Shown: piece by piece, positions 52,781-64,000 of the stretch
Numbering within the stretch: position 1 is the first letter of the stretch
Layout of the letters: every line of letters starts with the position of its first letter
Assembly: GCA_946699065.1 (NCBI GenBank)
Contig: CAMPDV010001787.1
Span: 27,227 to 91,226, forward strand
Direction of reading: 5' to 3'
From: Loxodes magnus
Taxonomy: Eukaryota > Ciliophora > Karyorelictea > Loxodida > Loxodidae
Length of the DNA stretch: 64,000 nucleotides
Position numbers and translations under genes: made by a program
The notes under the pieces: generated by a model
Seen by the model: the letters and a program-made list of their open reading frames with translations, nothing else
Database searches by the model: none
What the model was told of the DNA's origin: nothing

Positions 52781-55700
52781 TTCTTTTCTTACTTTACTTC
52801 CTCACTTTTCTAAATACTTATAACTTCTTTTTATCTCTAAGTTTTAGTAATTCTAAAACAGTAATTCCATCTTCTTTTCTTACTTTACTTCCTCACTTTT
52901 CTAAATACTTATAACTTCTTTTTATCTCTAAGTTTTAGTTATTCTAAAAACTGTAATTCTTTCTTCTTTTCTTACTTAACTTCCTCACTTTTCTAAATAC
53001 TTATAACTTCTTTTTATCTCTAAGTTTTAGTAATTCTAAAAGCTGAAATTCCATCTTCTTTTCTTACTTTACTTCCTCACTTTTCTAAATACTTATAACT
53101 TCTTTTTATCTCTAAGTTTTAGTAATTCTAAAAGCTGAAATTACATCTTCTTTTCTTACTTTACTTCCTCACTTTTCCAAATACTTATAACTTCTTTTTA
53201 TCTCTAAGTTTTAGTAATTCTAAAAGCTGAAATTCCATCTTCTTTTCTTACTTTACTTCCTCACTTTTCTAAATACTCATAACTTCTTTTTATCTCTAAG
53301 TTTTAGTAATTCTAAATTCTGATATTCCATCTTCTTTTCTTACTTTACTTCCTCACTTTTCTAAATACTCATAACTTCTTTTTATCTCTAAGTTTTAGTA
53401 ATTCTAAATTCTGAAATTCCATCTTCTTTTCTTACTTTACTTCCTCACTTTTCTAAATACTCATAACTTCTTTTTATCTCTAAGTTTTAGTTATTCTAAA
53501 TTCTGAAATTCCATCTTCTTTTCTTACTTTACTTCCTCACTTTTCTAAATACTTATAACTTCTTTTTATCTCTAAGTTTTAGTAATTCTAAATTCTGATA
53601 TTCCATCTTCTTTTCTTACTTTACTTCCTCACTTTTCTAAATACTTATAACTTCTTTTTATCTCTAAGTTTTAGTAATTCTAAATTCTGATATTCCATCT
53701 TCTTTCTTACTTTACTTCCTCACTTTTCTAAATACTTATAACTTCTTTTTATCTCTAAGTTTTAGTAATTCTAAAAGCTGAAATTACATCTTCTTTTCTT
53801 ACTTTACTTCCTCACTTTTCTAAATACTCATAACTTCTTTTTATCTCTAAGTTTTAGTTATTCTAAATTCTGAAATTCCATCTTCTTTTCTTACTTTACT
53901 TCCTCACTTTTCTAAATACTTATAACTTCTTTTTATCTCTAAGTTTTAGTTATTCTAAATTCTGAAATTCCATCTTCTTTTCTTACTTTACTTCCTCACT
54001 TTTCTAAATACTTATAACTTCTTTTTATCTCTAAGTTTTAGTAATTCTAAAAGCTGAAATTCCATCTTCTTTTCTTACTTTACTTCCTCACTTTTCTAAA
54101 TACTTATAACTTCTTTTTATCTCTAAGTTTTAGTTATTCTAAATTCTGAAATTCCATCTTCTTTTCTTACTTTACTTCCTCACTTTTCTAAATACTTATA
54201 ACTTCTTTTTATCTCTAAGTTTTAGTAATTCTAAAAGCTGAAATTCCATCTTCTTTTCTTACTTTACTTCCTCACTTTTCTAAATACTTATAACTTCTTT
54301 TTATCTCTAAGTTTTAGTTATTCTAAATTCTGAAATTCCATCTTCTTTTCTTACTTTACTTCCTCACTTTTCCAAATACTTATAACTTCTTTTTATCTCT
54401 AAGTTTTAGTTATTCTAAAAGCTGAAATTCCATCTTCTTTTCTTACTTTACTTCCTCACTTTTCCAAATACTTATAACTTCTTTTTATCTCTAAGTTTTA
54501 GTAATTCTAAATTCTGATATTCCATCTTCTTTTCTTACTTTACTTCCTCACTTTTCTAAATACTCATAACTTCTTTTATCTCTAAGTTTTAGTTATTCTA
54601 AATTCTGAAATTCCATCTTCTTTTCTTACTTAACTTCCTCACTTTTCTAAATACTCATAACTTCTTTTTATCTCTAAGTTTTAGTTATTCTAAAAACCGT
54701 AATTACATCTTCTTTTCTTACTTTACTTCCTCACTTTTCTAAATACTTATAACTTCTTTTTATCTCTAAGTTTTAGTAATTCTAAAAGCTGAAATTACAT
54801 CTTCTTTTCTTACTTTACTTCCTCACTTTTCTAAATACTTATAACTTCTTTTTATCTCTAAGTTTTAGTAATTCTAAATTCTGATATTCCATCTTCTTTT
54901 CTTACTTTACTTCCTCACTTTTCTAAATACTTATAACTTCTTTTTATCTCTAAGTTTTAGTTATTCTAAAAACTGTAATTCTTTCTTCTTTTCTTACTTA
55001 ACTTCCTCACTTTTCTAAATACTTATAACTTCTTTTTATCTCTAAGTTTTAGTTATTCTAAAAGCTGAAATTCCATCTTCTTTTCTTACTTTACTTCCTC
55101 ACTTTTCTAAATACTTATAACTTCTTTTTATCTCTAAGTTTTAGTAATTCTAAAAACTGTAATTCTTTCTTCTTTTCTTACTTTACTTCCTCACTTTTCT
55201 AAATACTCATAACTTCTTTTTATCTCTAAGTTTTAGTAATTCTAAATTCTGATATTCCATCTTCTTTTCTTACTTTACTTCCTCACTTTTCTAAATACTC
55301 ATAACTTCTTTTTATCTCTAAGTTTTAGTAATTCTAAAAGCTGAAATTCCATCTTCTTTTCTTACTTTACTTCCTCACTTTTCCAAATACTTATAACTTC
55401 TTTTTATCTCTAAGTTTTAGTATTTCAAATTGCTGAAATTCTTTCTTCTTTTCTTACTTTACTTCCTCACTTTTCTAAATACTTATAACTTCTTTTTATC
55501 TCTAAGTTTTAGTTATTCTAAATTCTGAAATTCCATCTTCTTTTCTTACTTTACTTCCTCACTTTTCTAAATACTCATAACTTCTTTTTATCTCTAAGTT
55601 TTAGTAATTCTAAATTCTGAAATTCTTTCTTCTTTTCTTACTTTACTTCCTCACTTTTCTAAATACTTATAACTTCTTTTTATCTCTAAGTTTTAGTATT

Positions 55701-58700
55701 TCAAATTGCTGAAATTCTTTCTTCTTTTCTTACTTTACTTCCTTACTTTTCTAAATACTTATAACTTCTTTTTATCTCTAAGTTTTAGTAATTCTAAAAC
55801 AGTAATTCCATCTTCTTTTCTTACTTTACTTCCTCACTTTTCTAAATACTTATAACTTCTTTTTATCTCTAAGTTTTAGTTATTCTAAATTCTGAAATTC
55901 CATCTTCTTTTCTTACTTTACTTCCTCACTTTTCTAAATACTCATAACTTCTTTTTATCTCTAAGTTTTAGTAATTCTAAATTCTGAAATTCTTTCTTCT
56001 TTTCTTACTTTACTTCCTCACTTTTCTAAATACTTATAACTTCTTTTTATCTCTAAGTTTTAGTAATTCTAAAAGCTGTAATCCTTTCTTCTTTTCTTAC
56101 TTTACTTCCTCACTTTTCTAAATACTTATAACTTCTTTTTATCTCTAAGTTTTAGTAATTCTAAATTCTGAAATTCCATCTTCTTTTCTTACTTTACTTC
56201 CTCACTTTTCCAAATACTTATAACTTCTTTTTATCTCTAAGTTTTAGTAATTCTAAAAGCTGAAATTCCATCTTCTTTTCTTACTTTACTTCCTCACTTT
56301 TCTAAATACTTATAACTTCTTTTTATCTCTAAGTTTTAGTAATTCTAAATTCTGATATTCCATCTTCTTTTCTTACTTTACTTCCTCACTTTTCTAAATA
56401 CTTATAACTTCTTTTTATCTCTAAGTTTTAGTAATTCTAAATTCTGAAATTCCATCTTCTTTTCTTACTTTACTTCCTCACTTTTCTAAATACTCATAAC
56501 TTCTTTTTATCTCTAAGTTTTAGTTATTCTAAAACAGTAATTCCATCTTCTTTTCTTACTTTACTTCCTCACTTTTCTAAATACTTATAACTTCTTTTTA
56601 TCTCTAAGTTTTAGTTATTCTAAATTCTGAAATTCCATCTTCTTTTCTTACTTAACTTCCTCACTTTTCTAAATACTTATAACTTCTTTTTATCTCTAAG
56701 TTTTAGTAATTCTAAATTCTGATATTCCATCTTCTTTTCTTACTTTACTTCCTCACTTTTCTAAATACTTATAACTTCTTTTTATCTCTAAGTTTTAGTA
56801 ATTCTAAAAGCTGAAATTACATCTTCTTTTCTTACTTTACTTCCTCACTTTTCTAAATACTCATAACTTCTTTTTATCTCTAAGTTTTAGTTATTCTAAA
56901 TTCTGAAATTCCATCTTCTTTTCTTACTTTACTTCCTCACTTTTCTAAATACTTATAACTTCTTTTTATCTCTAAGTTTTAGTTATTCTAAATTCTGAAA
57001 TTCCATCTTCTTTTCTTACTTTACTTCCTCACTTTTCTAAATACTTATAACTTCTTTTTATCTCTAAGTTTTAGTAATTCTAAAAGCTGAAATTCCATCT
57101 TCTTTTCTTACTTTACTTCCTCACTTTTCTAAATACTTATAACTTCTTTTATCTCTAAGTTTTAGTTATTCTAAATTCTGAAATTCCATCTTCTTTTCTT
57201 ACTTTACTTCCTCACTTTTCTAAATACTTATAACTTCTTTTTATCTCTAAGTTTTAGTAATTCTAAAAGCTGAAATTCCATCTTCTTTTCTTACTTTACT
57301 TCCTCACTTTTCTAAATACTTATAACTTCTTTTTATCTCTAAGTTTTAGTTATTCTAAATTCTGAAATTCCATCTTCTTTTCTTACTTTACTTCCTCACT
57401 TTTCCAAATACTTATAACTTCTTTTTATCTCTAAGTTTTAGTTATTCTAAAAGCTGAAATTCCATCTTCTTTTCTTACTTTACTTCCTCACTTTTCCAAA
57501 TACTTATAACTTCTTTTTATCTCTAAGTTTTAGTAATTCTAAATTCTGATATTCCATCTTCTTTTCTTACTTTACTTCCTCACTTTTCTAAATACTCATA
57601 ACTTCTTTTTATCTCTAAGTTTTAGTTATTCTAAATTCTGAAATTCCATCTTCTTTTCTTACTTAACTTCCTCACTTTTCTAAATACTCATAACTTCTTT
57701 TTATCTCTAAGTTTTAGTTATTCTAAAAACCGTAATTACATCTTCTTTTCTTACTTTACTTCCTCACTTTTCTAAATACTTATAACTTCTTTTTATCTCT
57801 AAGTTTTAGTAATTCTAAAAGCTGAAATTACATCTTCTTTTCTTACTTTACTTCCTCACTTTTCTAAATACTTATAACTTCTTTTTATCTCTAAGTTTTA
57901 GTAATTCTAAATTCTGATATTCCATCTTCTTTTCTTACTTTACTTCCTCACTTTTCTAAATACTTATAACTTCTTTTTATCTCTAAGTTTTAGTTATTCT
58001 AAAAACTGTAATTCTTTCTTCTTTTCTTACTTAACTTCCTCACTTTTCTAAATACTTATAACTTCTTTTTATCTCTAAGTTTTAGTTATTCTAAAAGCTG
58101 AAATTCCATCTTCTTTTCTTACTTTACTTCCTCACTTTTCTAAATACTTATAACTTCTTTTTATCTCTAAGTTTTAGTAATTCTAAAACAGTAATTCCAT
58201 CTTCTTTTCTTACTTTACTTCCTCACTTTTCTAAATACTTATAACTTCTTTTTATCTCTAAGTTTTAGTTATTCTAAATTCTGAAATTCCATCTTCTTTT
58301 CTTACTTTACTTCCTCACTTTTCTAAATACTTATAACTTCTTTTTATCTCTAAGTTTTAGTAATTCTAAATTCTGATATTCCATCTTCTTTTCTTACTTT
58401 ACTTCCTCACTTTTCTAAATACTCATAACTTCTTTTTATCTCTAAGTTTTAGTAATTCTAAATTCTGAAATTCCATCTTCTTTTCTTACTTTACTTCCTC
58501 ACTTTTCTAAATACTTATAACTTCTTTTTATCTCTAAGTTTTAGTATTTCAAATTGCTGAAATTCTTTCTTCTTTTCTTACTTTACTTCCTCACTTTTCT
58601 AAATACTTATAACTTCTTTTTATCTCTAAGTTTTAGTTATTCTAAATTCTGAAATTCCATCTTCTTTTCTTACTTTACTTCCTCACTTTTCTAAATACTC

Positions 58701-61700
58701 ATAACTTCTTTTTATCTCTAAGTTTTAGTAATTCTAAATTCTGAAATTCTTTCTTCTTTTCTTACTTTACTTCCTCACTTTTCTAAATACTTATAACTTC
58801 TTTTTATCTCTAAGTTTTAGTATTTCAAATTGCTGAAATTCTTTCTTCTTTTCTTACTTTACTTCCTTACTTTTCTAAATACTTATAACTTCTTTTTATC
58901 TCTAAGTTTTAGTAATTCTAAAACAGTAATTCCATCTTCTTTTCTTACTTTACTTCCTCACTTTTCTAAATACTTATAACTTCTTTTTATCTCTAAGTTT
59001 TAGTTATTCTAAATTCTGAAATTCCATCTTCTTTTCTTACTTTACTTCCTCACTTTTCTAAATACTCATAACTTCTTTTTATCTCTAAGTTTTAGTAATT
59101 CTAAATTCTGAAATTCTTTCTTCTTTTCTTACTTTACTTCCTCACTTTTCTAAATACTTATAACTTCTTTTTATCTCTAAGTTTTAGTAATTCTAAATTC
59201 TGAAATTCCATCTTCTTTTCTTACTTTACTTCCTCACTTTTCTAAATACTCATAACTTCTTTTTATCTCTAAGTTTTAGTAATTCTAAATTCTGAAATTC
59301 CATCTTCTTTTCTTACTTTACTTCCTCACTTTTCTAAATACTTATAACTTCTTTTTATCTCTAAGTTTTAGTTATTCTAAATTCTGAAATTCCATCTTCT
59401 TTTCTTACTTTACTTCCTCACTTTTCTAAATACTTATAACTTCTTTTTATCTCTAAGTTTTAGTAATTCTAAAAGCTGAAATTACATCTTCTTTTCTTAC
59501 TTTACTTCCTCACTTTTCTAAATACTTATAACTTCTTTTTATCTCTAAGTTTTAGTAATTCTAAATTCTGATATTCCATCTTCTTTTCTTACTTTACTTC
59601 CTCACTTTTCTAAATACTTATAACTTCTTTTTATCTCTAAGTTTTAGTTATTCTAAAAACTGTAATTCTTTCTTCTTTTCTTACTTAACTTCCTCACTTT
59701 TCTAAATACTCATAACTTCTTTTTATCTCTAAGTTTTAGTTATTCTAAATTCTGATATTCCATCTTCTTTTCTTACTTTACTTCCTCACTTTTCTAAATA
59801 CTCATAACTTCTTTTTATCTCTAAGTTTTAGTAATTCTAAATTCTGAAATTCCATCTTCTTTTCTTACTTTACTTCCTCACTTTTCTAAATACTTATAAC
59901 TTCTTTTTATCTCTAAGTTTTAGTATTTCAAATTGCTGAAATTCTTTCTTCTTTTCTTACTTTACTTCCTCACTTTTCTAAATACTTATAACTTCTTTTT
60001 ATCTCTAAGTTTTAGTTATTCTAAATTCTGAAATTCCATCTTCTTTTCTTACTTTACTTCCTCACTTTTCTAAATACTCATAACTTCTTTTTATCTCTAA
60101 GTTTTAGTAATTCTAAATTCTGAAATTCTTTCTTCTTTTCTTACTTTACTTCCTCACTTTTCTAAATACTTATAACTTCTTTTTATCTCTAAGTTTTAGT
60201 ATTTCAAATTGCTGAAATTCTTTCTTCTTTTCTTACTTTACTTCCTCACTTTTCTAAATACTCATAACTTCTTTTTATCTCTAAGTTTTAGTAATTCTAA
60301 ATTCTGAAATTCCATCTTCTTTTCTTACTTTACTTCCTCACTTTTCTAAATACTCATAACTTCTTTTTATCTCTAAGTTTTAGTTATTCTAAAAACAGTA
60401 ATTCCATCTTCTTTTCTTACTTTACTTCCTCACTTTTCTAAATACTTATAACTTCTTTTTATCTCTAAGTTTTAGTTATTCTAAATTCTGAAATTCCATC
60501 TTCTTTTCTTACTTTACTTCCTCACTTTTCTAAATACTCATAACTTCTTTTTATCTCTAAGTTTTAGTTATTCTAAAAGCTGAAATTCCATCTTCTTTTC
60601 TTACTTTACTTCCTCACTTTTCTAAATACTTATAACTTCTTTTTATCTCTAAGTTTTAGTAATTCTAAAACAGTAATTCCATCTTCTTTTCTTACTTTAC
60701 TTCCTCACTTTTCTAAATACTTATAACTTCTTTTTATCTCTAAGTTTTAGTTATTCTAAAAGCTGAAATTCCATCTTCTTTTCTTACTTTACTTCCTCAC
60801 TTTTCTAAATACTTATAACTTCTTTTTATCTCTAAGTTTTAGTAATTCTAAAACAGTAATTCCATCTTCTTTTCTTACTTTACTTCCTCACTTTTCTAAA
60901 TACTCATAACTTCTTTTTATCTCTAAGTTTTAGTTATTCTAAAAGCTGAAATTCTTTCTTCTTTTCTTACTTTACTTCCTCACTTTTCTAAATACTTATA
61001 ACTTCTTTTTATCTCTAAGTTTTAGTAATTCTAAATTCTGAAATTCCATCTTCTTTTCTTACTTTACTTCCTCACTTTTCTAAATACTTATAACTTCTTT
61101 TTATCTCTAAGTTTTAGTAATTCTAAAAGCTGAAATTCCATCTTCTTTTCTTACTTTACTTCCTCACTTTTCTAAATACTTATAACTTCTTTTTATCTCT
61201 AAGTTTTAGTATTTCAAATTGCTGAAATTCTTTCTTCTTTTCTTACTTTACTTCCTTACTTTTCTAAATACTTATAACTTCTTTTTATCTCTAAGTTTTA
61301 GTATTTCTTAAAGCTGTAATCCTTTCTTCTTTTCTTACTTTACTTCCTCACTTTTCTAAATACTTATAACTTCTTTTTATCTCTAAGTTTTAGTAATTCT
61401 AAATTCTGAAATTCTTTCTTCTTTTCTTACTTTACTTCCTCACTTTTCTAAATACTTATAACTTCTTTTTATCTCTAAGTTTTAGTATTTCTAAAAACCG
61501 TAATTCCATCTTCTTTTCTTACTTTACTTCCTCACTTTTCTAAATACTTATAACTTCTTTTTATCTCTAAGTTTTAGTTATTCTAAATTCTGAAATTCCA
61601 TCTTCTTTTCTTACTTTACTTCCTCACTTTTCTAAATACTTATAACTTCTTTTTATCTCTAAGTTTTAGTAATTCTAAATTCTGAAATTCCATCTTCTTT

Positions 61701-64000
61701 TCTTACTTTACTTCCTCACTTTTCTAATACTTATAACTTCTTTTTATCTCTAAGTTTTAGTTATTCTAAATTCTGAAATTCCATCTTCTTTTCTTACTTT
61801 ACTTCCTCACTTTTCTAAATACTCATAACTTCTTTTTATCTCTAAGTTTTAGTTATTCTAAAAGCTGAAATTCCATCTTCTTTTCTTACTTTACTTCCTC
61901 ACTTTTCTAAATACTTATAACTTCTTTTTATCTCTAAGTTTTAGTTATTCTAAATTCTGATATTCCATCTTCTTTTCTTACTTTACTTCCTCACTTTTCT
62001 AAATACTTATAACTTCTTTTTATCTCTAAGTTTTAGTAATTCTAAATTCTGAAATTCCATCTTCTTTTCTTACTTTACTTCCTCACTTTTCTAAATACTT
62101 ATAACTTCTTTTTATCTCTAAGTTTTAGTAATTCTAAAAGCTGAAATTCCATCTTCTTTTCTTACTTTACTTCCTCACTTTTCTAAATACTCATAACTTC
62201 TTTTTATCTCTAAGTTTTAGTAATTCTAAATTCTGAAATTCCATCTTCTTTTCTTACTTTACTTCCTCACTTTTCTAAATACTTATAACTTCTTACTTTA
62301 CTTCTGATATTCCATCTTCTTTTCTTACTTTACTTCCTCACTTTTCTAAATACTCATAACTTCTTTTTATCTCTAAGTTTTAGTTATTCTAAATTCTGAA
62401 ATTCCATCTTCTTTTCTTACTTAACTTCCTCACTTTTCTAAATACTCATAACTTCTTTTTATCTCTAAGTTTTAGTAATTCTAAATTCTGAAATTCCATC
62501 TTCTTTTCTTACTTTACTTCCTCACTTTTCTAAATACTTATAACTTCTTTTTATCTCTAAGTTTTAGTTATTCTAAATTCTGATATTCCATCTTCTTTTC
62601 TTACTTTACTTCCTCACTTTTCTAAATACTTATAACTTCTTTTTATCTCTAAGTTTTAGTAATTCTAAATTCTGAAATTCCATCTTCTTTTCTTACTTTA
62701 CTTCCTCACTTTTCTAAATACTTATAACTTCTTTTTATCTCTAAGTTTTAGTAATTCTAAATTCTGATATTCCATCTTCTTTTCTTACTTTACTTCCTCA
62801 CTTTTCTAAATACTTATAACTTCTTTTTATCTCTAAGTTTTAGTAATTCTAAAAGCTGAAATTCCATCTTCTTTTCTTACTTTACTTCCTCACTTTTCTA
62901 AATACTCATAACTTCTTTTTATCTCTAAGTTTTAGTTATTCTAAATTCTGAAATTCCATCTTCTTTTCTTACTTTACTTCCTCACTTTTCTAAATACTTA
63001 TAACTTCTTTTTATCTCTAAGTTTTAGTTATTCTAAAAACTGTAATTCCATCTTCTTTTCTTACTTTACTTCCTCACTTTTCTAAATACTTATAACTTCT
63101 TTTTATCTCTAAGTTTTAGTAATTCTAAATTCTGAAATTCCATCTTCTTTTCTTACTTTACTTCCTCACTTTTCTAAATACTTATAACTTCTTTTTATCT
63201 CTAAGTTTTAGTAATTCTAAATTCTGAAATTCCATCTTCTTTTCTTACTTTACTTCCTCACTTTTCTAAATACTTATAACTTCTTTTTATCTCTAAGTTT
63301 TAGTAATTCTAAATTCTGAAATTCCATCTTCTTTTCTTACTTTACTTCCTCACTTTTCTAAATACTTATAACTTCTTTTTATCTCTAAGTTTTAGTAATT
63401 CTAAAAGCTGAAATTACATCTTCTTTTCTTACTTTACTTCCTCACTTTTCTAAATACTTATAACTTCTTTTTATCTCTAAGTTTTAGTAATTCTAAAAGC
63501 TGAAATTCCATCTTCTTTTCTTACTTTACTTCCTCACTTTTCTAAATACTCATAACTTCTTTTTATCTCTAAGTTTTAGTAATTCTAAATTCTGAAATTC
63601 TTTCTTCTTTTCTTACTTTACTTCCTCACTTTTCTAAATACTTATAACTTCTTTTTATCTCTAAGTTTTAGTATTTCTAAAAACCGTAATTACATCTTCT
63701 TTTCTTACTTTACTTCCTCACTTTTCTAAATACTTATAACTTCTTTTTATCTCTAAGTTTTAGTAATTCTAAATTCTGAAATTCCATCTTCTTTTCTTAC
63801 TTTACTTCCTCACTTTTCTAAATACTTATAACTTCTTTTTATCTCTAAGTTTTAGTAATTCTAAATTCTGAAATTCCATCTTCTTTTCTTACTTTACTTC
63901 CTCACTTTTCTAAATACTTATAACTTCTTTTTATCTCTAAGTTTTAGTAATTCTAAATTCTGAAATTCCATCTTCTTTTCTTACTTTACTTCCTCACTTT
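52760..64000 (-). repeat. Same 92-bp satellite in inverted orientation
   Basis: From 52,760 to the window end the array continues with every unit reverse-complemented (pyrimidine-rich on +, with CTTCTTTTTATCTCTAAG and CTTCCTCACTTTT recurring each 92 bp). Tag states are the same set as in the left array. The unit order is a mirror image of the left array read outward from the junction. The strand asymmetry (G far above C on one strand) flips exactly at the junction. No gene or unique sequence is present. The arm continues beyond the window, so its far end is not seen. Confidence 0.97.
52760..64000 (-). repeat. Right arm of large inverted repeat
   Basis: Mirror copy of the left array. Against the left arm it shows single-base deletions near 53,704 (CTTCTTTCTTAC), 54,573 (CTTCTTTTATC), 57,145 (CTTCTTTTATC) and 61,726 (TCTAATAC). 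It also has one extra A near 60,391 and one divergent tag near 56,080. A net loss of 1,217 bp lies around 62.2-62.3 kb. By eye I saw no other differences in the diagnostic sites over the first 9.4 kb. The arm is therefore almost identical to its partner, much closer than neighbouring higher-order copies in the same array are to each other. Confidence 0.9.
62221..62310 (-). repeat. Rearranged unit at the arm deletion breakpoint
   Basis: The unit reads ACTTATAACTTCT and is then joined to TACTTTACTTC and TGATATTCC, so most of the CTTTTTATCTCTAAG body is missing. Up to about 62,220 the mirror partner lies at sum 105,512; from 62,302 onward it lies at sum 104,295, a net loss of 1,217 bp (13 units plus 21 bp). 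The tag at about 62,225 also fails to match its expected partner near 43,270 (GAAATTCC against GATATTCC, TAATTC against TTATTC), so one edge of the rearrangement may lie a unit earlier. An 11-bp TACTTTACTTC piece sits between the two joints. Confidence 0.8.

Noticed and set aside
1-64000. Short open frames such as MEFQLLELLKLRDKKKL starting at the ATGG of many units
   Set aside because: The frame is 17 codons and closed by TAA or TGA in the body, with a TAA three codons upstream of the ATG. The common AATAAC tag variant adds an earlier stop, and the 92-bp period shifts frame each unit. Nothing suggests translation.
1-64000. CRISPR-like array (conserved body plus variable tag)
   Set aside because: The body of about 72 bp is too long for typical CRISPR repeats. 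The tags are a handful of related states reused hundreds of times, not unique spacers. No cas gene is present and the array exceeds 60 kb.
1-64000. Telomeric or subtelomeric telomere-type repeat
   Set aside because: No TTAGGG, TTTAGGG, TTAGG or similar short motif in tandem. The TTTAGAA in the unit occurs once per 92 bp and is part of the tag junction.
1-64000. CENP-B box or another known centromere protein site
   Set aside because: No TTCG...CGGG-type sequence occurs; CG dinucleotides are nearly absent (mainly in the TTACGG tag). Centromere function can neither be supported nor excluded from sequence.

Overview
The whole 64-kb window is one satellite DNA array. I see no gene, RNA gene, transposon or unique sequence anywhere in it. 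The unit is 92 bp: the first copy runs 1-92, the second starts at 93, the third at 185. About 690 copies fit in the window, and the array runs off both ends. The first unit has 49 A, 21 T, 19 G and 3 C, which is 24% GC and 74% purine on the + strand. A long homogeneous AT-rich tandem array with nested higher-order repeats is typical of eukaryotic heterochromatin (pericentromeric, subtelomeric or sex-chromosome blocks). I cannot name the organism and do not recognise the satellite family.

Each unit has a nearly invariant body of about 72 bp, carrying CTTAGAGATAAAAAGAAG, AAAAGTGAGGAAG and AAGTAAGAAAAGAAG. It also has a variable tag of about 20 bp that takes a small set of discrete states (for example GGAATTTCAGAATTT, GGAATATCAGAATTT, GGAATTTCAGCTTTT, GTAATTACGGTTTTT). 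Three two- or three-state sites lie in the body: ATAAGT/ATGAGT, TTTAG/TTTGG, and GTAAAG/GTAAAT/GTTAAG. The order of these states works like a bar code and lets copied blocks be traced.

Layout by variant content: 1-6.6 kb, an older-looking domain with AAATTAAG and GATTAAAAGAATTT variants and two aberrant 73-bp units; 6.6-11.9 kb, regular, with 8- and 20-unit repeats; 11.9-14.5 kb, several broken or scrambled units; 14.5-22.3 kb, blocks copied at 30- and 64-unit distance; 22.3-31.6 kb, blocks at 13 and 27 units; 31.6-43.3 kb, blocks at 36 and 51 units; 43.3-52.76 kb, a domain marked by the GCAATTTGAAATAC tag with a 33/34-unit repeat.

At 52,757-52,759 the array turns round. From there to the end every unit lies on the opposite strand, and the unit order is a mirror image of the sequence to the left. 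I followed the mirror for about 104 consecutive units (52.76 back to 43.3 kb against 52.76 to 62.2 kb). The only differences I found were four 1-bp deletions and a 1-bp insertion in the right arm, and one divergent unit. The right arm then lacks a net 1,217 bp, and the mirror resumes to the window end (partner near 40.3 kb). This palindrome, with arms over 11 kb and a 3-bp spacer, is the most notable feature. It is either a very recent inverted duplication or a fold-back read/assembly artefact, and the sequence alone cannot decide which.
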